Source of the DNA: MGBC114844 sp910585855
GTDB lineage: Bacteria; Bacillota; Clostridia; Lachnospirales; Lachnospiraceae
Length of the DNA: 64,000 nucleotides
Direction of reading: 5' to 3'
Assembly: GCA_965646165.1 (NCBI GenBank)
Contig: CBFFYP010000011.1
Coordinates: forward strand, 1-64,000
This document shows, piece after piece, positions 61,184 through 64,000 of the stretch (position 1 is its first letter; each line of letters opens with the position of its first letter). The notes beneath the pieces were generated by a model, which saw only the letters and a program-made list of their open reading frames with translations, was not told the origin of the DNA and ran no database searches. Both the position numbers and the translations under genes were made by a program.

Positions 61184-62848
61184 TTAAATACTATTAATTT
61201 GGATAACTAGATCGGCTGCTGCAATGGTGCTGGGGCGGTGGGCTATCATTAGTATGGTATGTTCTTGTTTTAAGGCTTTGATAGCATCTTGTATAAGAGA
61301 TTCGGATTCGTTGTCAAGTGCAGAGGTAGCTTCATCTAGTATCATAATAGGGGAGTTTTTGATGATAGCACGGGCGATGGCAATTCGCTGTTTTTCTCCT
61401 CCTGAAAGAGTATTTCCTCGTTCACCTAGTATGGTCTGATATCCATCTGGCAGTTTGACGATAAAGTCATGGGCATTGGCTGCTTTGGCTGCTGCTATAA
61501 TTTCTTTATGGCTGGCATTGGGTTTGCCATAGGATATGTTTTCGGCAATCGTAGTTTCGTATAAGTAGGGTTCTTGTGGAACGTAGGCAATTTGTTCACG
61601 GATTTCTTTGAGGGTAAGATTGCAGTAGTCTTTTCCGTTTATAGATATAGTTCCGTTTTCTATTGGATAAAAGCCAAGTAAAAGTTTGGCAAGGGTGCTT
61701 TTTCCGCATCCAGATTCACCGGTTATTGCTGTAAAAGTTCCCTTTTGGATCTCCATGGAAAATTGATTGAAAATATTTTGTATTCCGTTATAGGAAAAAC
61801 TGATGTTTTGTATAGACAGTATGGTTTCTTTTTCTGTTGTATTGGAATGGGTTGGGCAGTTGTCGGAATAGGTTATCTTCCACTGTTTGGGTTCTTCTTC
61901 CATATCAAGAAATTCAAAAATTTTTTCGGCATTAGCAATACAGTTCATCATTTGAGGCAGGTATTGTCCTATTTCTAAAAAAGCATATCGAAATGTGCCG
62001 TATAGGGAATAAAGTGCTGTTAGTGCACCCAGACTAATTCGATTTTGTGATACAAACCAGATACCAAGCCCTAAAAAGGCTAATGCACCAGTTAAGTCAA
62101 ACATACAGTTTAGTGATTCTAGTCCGGCGGATAACCGGTTGGTATTTTTTTGGATATGAAAGTATTCTTTGTTGGAAACTTCATATTCGTTTAATAGTTT
62201 TGTACCAATCGGAAAAATTTTAATAAGTTCGATACCAGACAATATGCTTGTTAGTTTTTCCAGCATTTTTTGGTTTTTGTCGGAAAGAAGCCTGCCGGCT
62301 GTTTTCATTGGATTTGCAAAAAGACTGTTTCCGGCAAAGGCAAGCAGGCTGATTTCTATAAGGCAAAGTGTAAGTTCCCAGCTAAAGTAAAGCATAGGAA
62401 TAAGATACATAATAGTAGAAAGTATGGCAGAGAGCAAGCGGCGAAGTCTGGAAGTGTAGATATCCGATGCCTTTTGTGTATCAAAGATGAGCCGTGACAT
62501 AAAATTGCTGCTGTGATTTTTTTCATAATAGGACATCGGAAGCCGCATTGCTTTGGAAAATACCAGTTTTTCTAATTTTCCCGCTCCGGTTCTTCCTTCA
62601 ATATTGTAACATATAATACTAAAGCGCCAGATTAGAAGACATAATACAAATATGGCAAAGTTTATAAATACAGAAAAAAGAATCGAATCGGTATTTTTGT
62701 TTTGTGCTGCTGTGATAATATTTTTAATTAGATAGGAATTGGCAATTTTGCTTCCTGCTAATCCAATAGTAGACAGCAAGATTGCGCCTAAATAGATGGG
62801 CAGCCGTTCTTCTAGTAAGCGCATAAATCGAAAAAAAGTTTGAAACAT
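61184..62848 (-). CDS. ABC exporter half-transporter, second subunit
   Basis: 554 residues. Six transmembrane helices span ~1-300 (type I exporter). The nucleotide-binding domain has Walker A GESGCGKSTLAKLLLGF, Q-loop VPQEPYLYE, signature LSGGEKQRIAIARAI, Walker B IMILDEATSALD and H-loop IAHRPST, all catalytically intact. It probably forms a heterodimer with the product of the gene 14 bp upstream. The substrate (lipid, peptide or drug) is unknown. Confidence 0.88.
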   Translation of the reverse strand: MFQTFFRFMRLLEERLPIYLGAILLSTIGLAGSKIANSYLIKNIITAAQNKNTDSILFSVFINFAIFVLCLLIWRFSIICYNIEGRTGAGKLEKLVFSKAMRLPMSYYEKNHSSNFMSRLIFDTQKASDIYTSRLRRLLSAILSTIMYLIPMLYFSWELTLCLIEISLLAFAGNSLFANPMKTAGRLLSDKNQKMLEKLTSILSGIELIKIFPIGTKLLNEYEVSNKEYFHIQKNTNRLSAGLESLNCMFDLTGALAFLGLGIWFVSQNRISLGALTALYSLYGTFRYAFLEIGQYLPQMMNCIANAEKIFEFLDMEEEPKQWKITYSDNCPTHSNTTEKETILSIQNISFSYNGIQNIFNQFSMEIQKGTFTAITGESGCGKSTLAKLLLGFYPIENGTISINGKDYCNLTLKEIREQIAYVPQEPYLYETTIAENISYGKPNASHKEIIAAAKAANAHDFIVKLPDGYQTILGERGNTLSGGEKQRIAIARAIIKNSPIMILDEATSALDNESESLIQDAIKALKQEHTILMIAHRPSTIAAADLVIQINSI

Positions 62849-62862
62849 ATTTGATTGACTCC

Positions 62863-64000
62863 TTATCCCTTGGCATACATTTTTGCATAGATGCCTTGTT
62901 TTTCTAAAAGTTCCTGATGACGTCCAGATTCCGCTATTTTTCCACCACTGACAACATAAATTTGCTTTGCATTTTTAATAGTAGAAAGTCTATGTGCAAT
63001 AGTAATAACTGTTCTTCCCGCTGCAATTCGTTCGATTGCTTCCTGCAGTTTCTGTTCGGCTTCTAGATTGACAGAGGCGGTCGGTTCATCTAAAAGAAGT
63101 ATAGGTGCGTCTTTTAAAAAAGCTCTTGCAATGGAAATTCGCTGTCTTTGTCCACCGGAAAGAAATACACCACGTTCCCCTACAAGAGTGTTATATCCAT
63201 CTGGAAGCTGTATAATAAACTGGTGGATATTGGCATTTTTACAGGCTTCTATAATTTCCTCGTCTGTTGCATTTTCTTTTCCGCAGGCCACATTTTGCCG
63301 GATGGTTTCGGGAAATAGAAAGATATTTTGTGAAACCTCCGAAAAACAGCTTCTTGCTGCTTCTAAATCCCAGTCTTCAAAGAAATGTCCAAACAGCTTA
63401 TATTGACCGCTGTTTTTTTCATAAAAACCGCAAAGCAGTTTAAAAATAGTTGTTTTTCCTTCTCCTGAGCCTCCTACAAAAGCGGTTTGTTCACCAGATT
63501 CAATGGAAAAACTGATATCATGGAAGACTGGATGATCACTGTTACTATAGGAAAAATTAATATTATTCCATTCAATAGCAGGAATTTTTCCGATATTTTG
63601 GGGCAGTTTCTGTATCATACCACCCTTTCGTTCTTCTTTTTGATTATAGATTTCCTGTATTCTTTTTAGTGATACTCCAATCTCACGGATATCGTTGACA
63701 CAGAATACAATATCTCCAATCGGAAATAAAATTCTATTAAGAATTACTGTAAATGCCAGCATTTCTCCAATAGTAATTCTGCCATGCATTGTTTCGTACA
63801 GTGCGAATAGATAGCAGAATATAACAGGGATGGTAGTGATTACATTTTTTAGTACCCAGCCAAGTGAAGAAATTCGTGTACTTTTACTTGCCTGTTTTAC
63901 CATATTGTCAACAATGGTATCTATTTTTTGTTTGTGCAGTTCATAGAGATTATAACTTCTGCCGACTGTGATACCTTGAATGGCATCATAGGCTTTTTCG
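62863..64000 (-). CDS. ABC exporter half-transporter, first subunit (5' end beyond window)
   Basis: The frame stays open to the window edge (EKAYDAIQGITVGRSYNLYE precedes the first internal Met), so at least 379 residues are present and the N-terminal membrane helices are outside. The nucleotide-binding domain has Walker A VGGSGEGKTTIFKLL, signature LSGGQRQRISIARAF, Walker B ILLLDEPTASVN and H-loop TIAHRLST. The D-loop ends SVN rather than the usual SALD, a small deviation. It is probably co-transcribed with, and partner of, the 554-residue subunit. Confidence 0.87.
   Translation of the reverse strand, partial: EKAYDAIQGITVGRSYNLYELHKQKIDTIVDNMVKQASKSTRISSLGWVLKNVITTIPVIFCYLFALYETMHGRITIGEMLAFTVILNRILFPIGDIVFCVNDIREIGVSLKRIQEIYNQKEERKGGMIQKLPQNIGKIPAIEWNNINFSYSNSDHPVFHDISFSIESGEQTAFVGGSGEGKTTIFKLLCGFYEKNSGQYKLFGHFFEDWDLEAARSCFSEVSQNIFLFPETIRQNVACGKENATDEEIIEACKNANIHQFIIQLPDGYNTLVGERGVFLSGGQRQRISIARAFLKDAPILLLDEPTASVNLEAEQKLQEAIERIAAGRTVITIAHRLSTIKNAKQIYVVSGGKIAESGRHQELLEKQGIYAKMYAKG

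Noticed and set aside
1..64000. tRNA, rRNA, tmRNA or riboswitch genes
   Set aside because: Scanning intergenic regions by eye found no cloverleaf or known riboswitch core; most spacers are explained by families A and B.

Overview
The window reads as a low-GC, strictly anaerobic Firmicute of the class Clostridia, most likely a Lachnospiraceae member. The evidence is AGGAGG-type ribosome binding sites, TTGACA/TATAAT promoters, VanW and SigV/RsiV proteins, a tig-clpP-clpX-lon-engB order, Fe-S serine dehydratase genes, and relics of an ACGX-type radical-SAM peptide system. This is inference from gene families; no rRNA or tRNA gene is present to fix the taxonomy.

Layout: 1-2.2 kb endonuclease III (its start is obscured), a DnaQ-like exonuclease and a membrane protein; 2.3-4.1 kb a VanW protein; 4.7-5.6 kb a NUDIX hydrolase and an antitoxin relic; 6.0-8.7 kb an AIR-synthase-like protein, an Lrp regulator and an aminotransferase in one operon; 9.0-11.9 kb trmL-mutS2; 12.8-17.6 kb a two-component system, a triad-less HtrA-like protein and the YhaM exoribonuclease; 18.0-19.5 kb rlmD with an eroded 3' extension; 19.5-24.5 kb a five-gene restriction-modification island that includes an unusual 2[4Fe-4S] protein; 25.2-26.2 kb a lipoprotein; 27.1-34.8 kb rpoB-rpoC; 35-39.5 kb small accessory genes and one deleted pseudogene; 39.8-47.5 kb tig-clpP-clpX-(GNAT)-lon-engB; 47.5-49.2 kb sdaAB-sdaAA; 49.4-54.7 kb a decaying island whose two edges are relics of a type I restriction locus (hsdM left, hsdR right); 54.9-57.2 kb a choline-binding-type surface protein; 57.6-58.7 kb an HNH nuclease; 59.6-61.1 kb sigV-rsiV; 61.2-64 kb a heterodimeric ABC exporter cut by the window edge.

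The most striking content is not protein coding. At least 14 copies of a ~165-bp palindromic element (family A) and 4-5 copies of a ~330-bp palindromic element (family B) fill the intergenic spaces. Family A usually starts within 100 bp of a stop codon and usually lies in the sense orientation of the gene before it. Both families begin with GGACGC and end with GCTG (family A commonly continues TGTATTTC), although their interiors are unrelated. In both, a conserved core is wrapped in an outer stem whose sequence differs from copy to copy, yet whose two arms stay complementary within each copy. Inner hairpins show compensatory base changes. I read this as a two-member family of structured mobile or regulatory elements, and it is the best candidate here for an undescribed system. 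A second candidate is the restriction-modification operon with an obligately coupled ferredoxin-like protein and a phased ATGAAAT operator array.

Protein coordinates use the start codon best supported by a ribosome binding site. Functional names come from family motifs recognised by eye; no database search was run.
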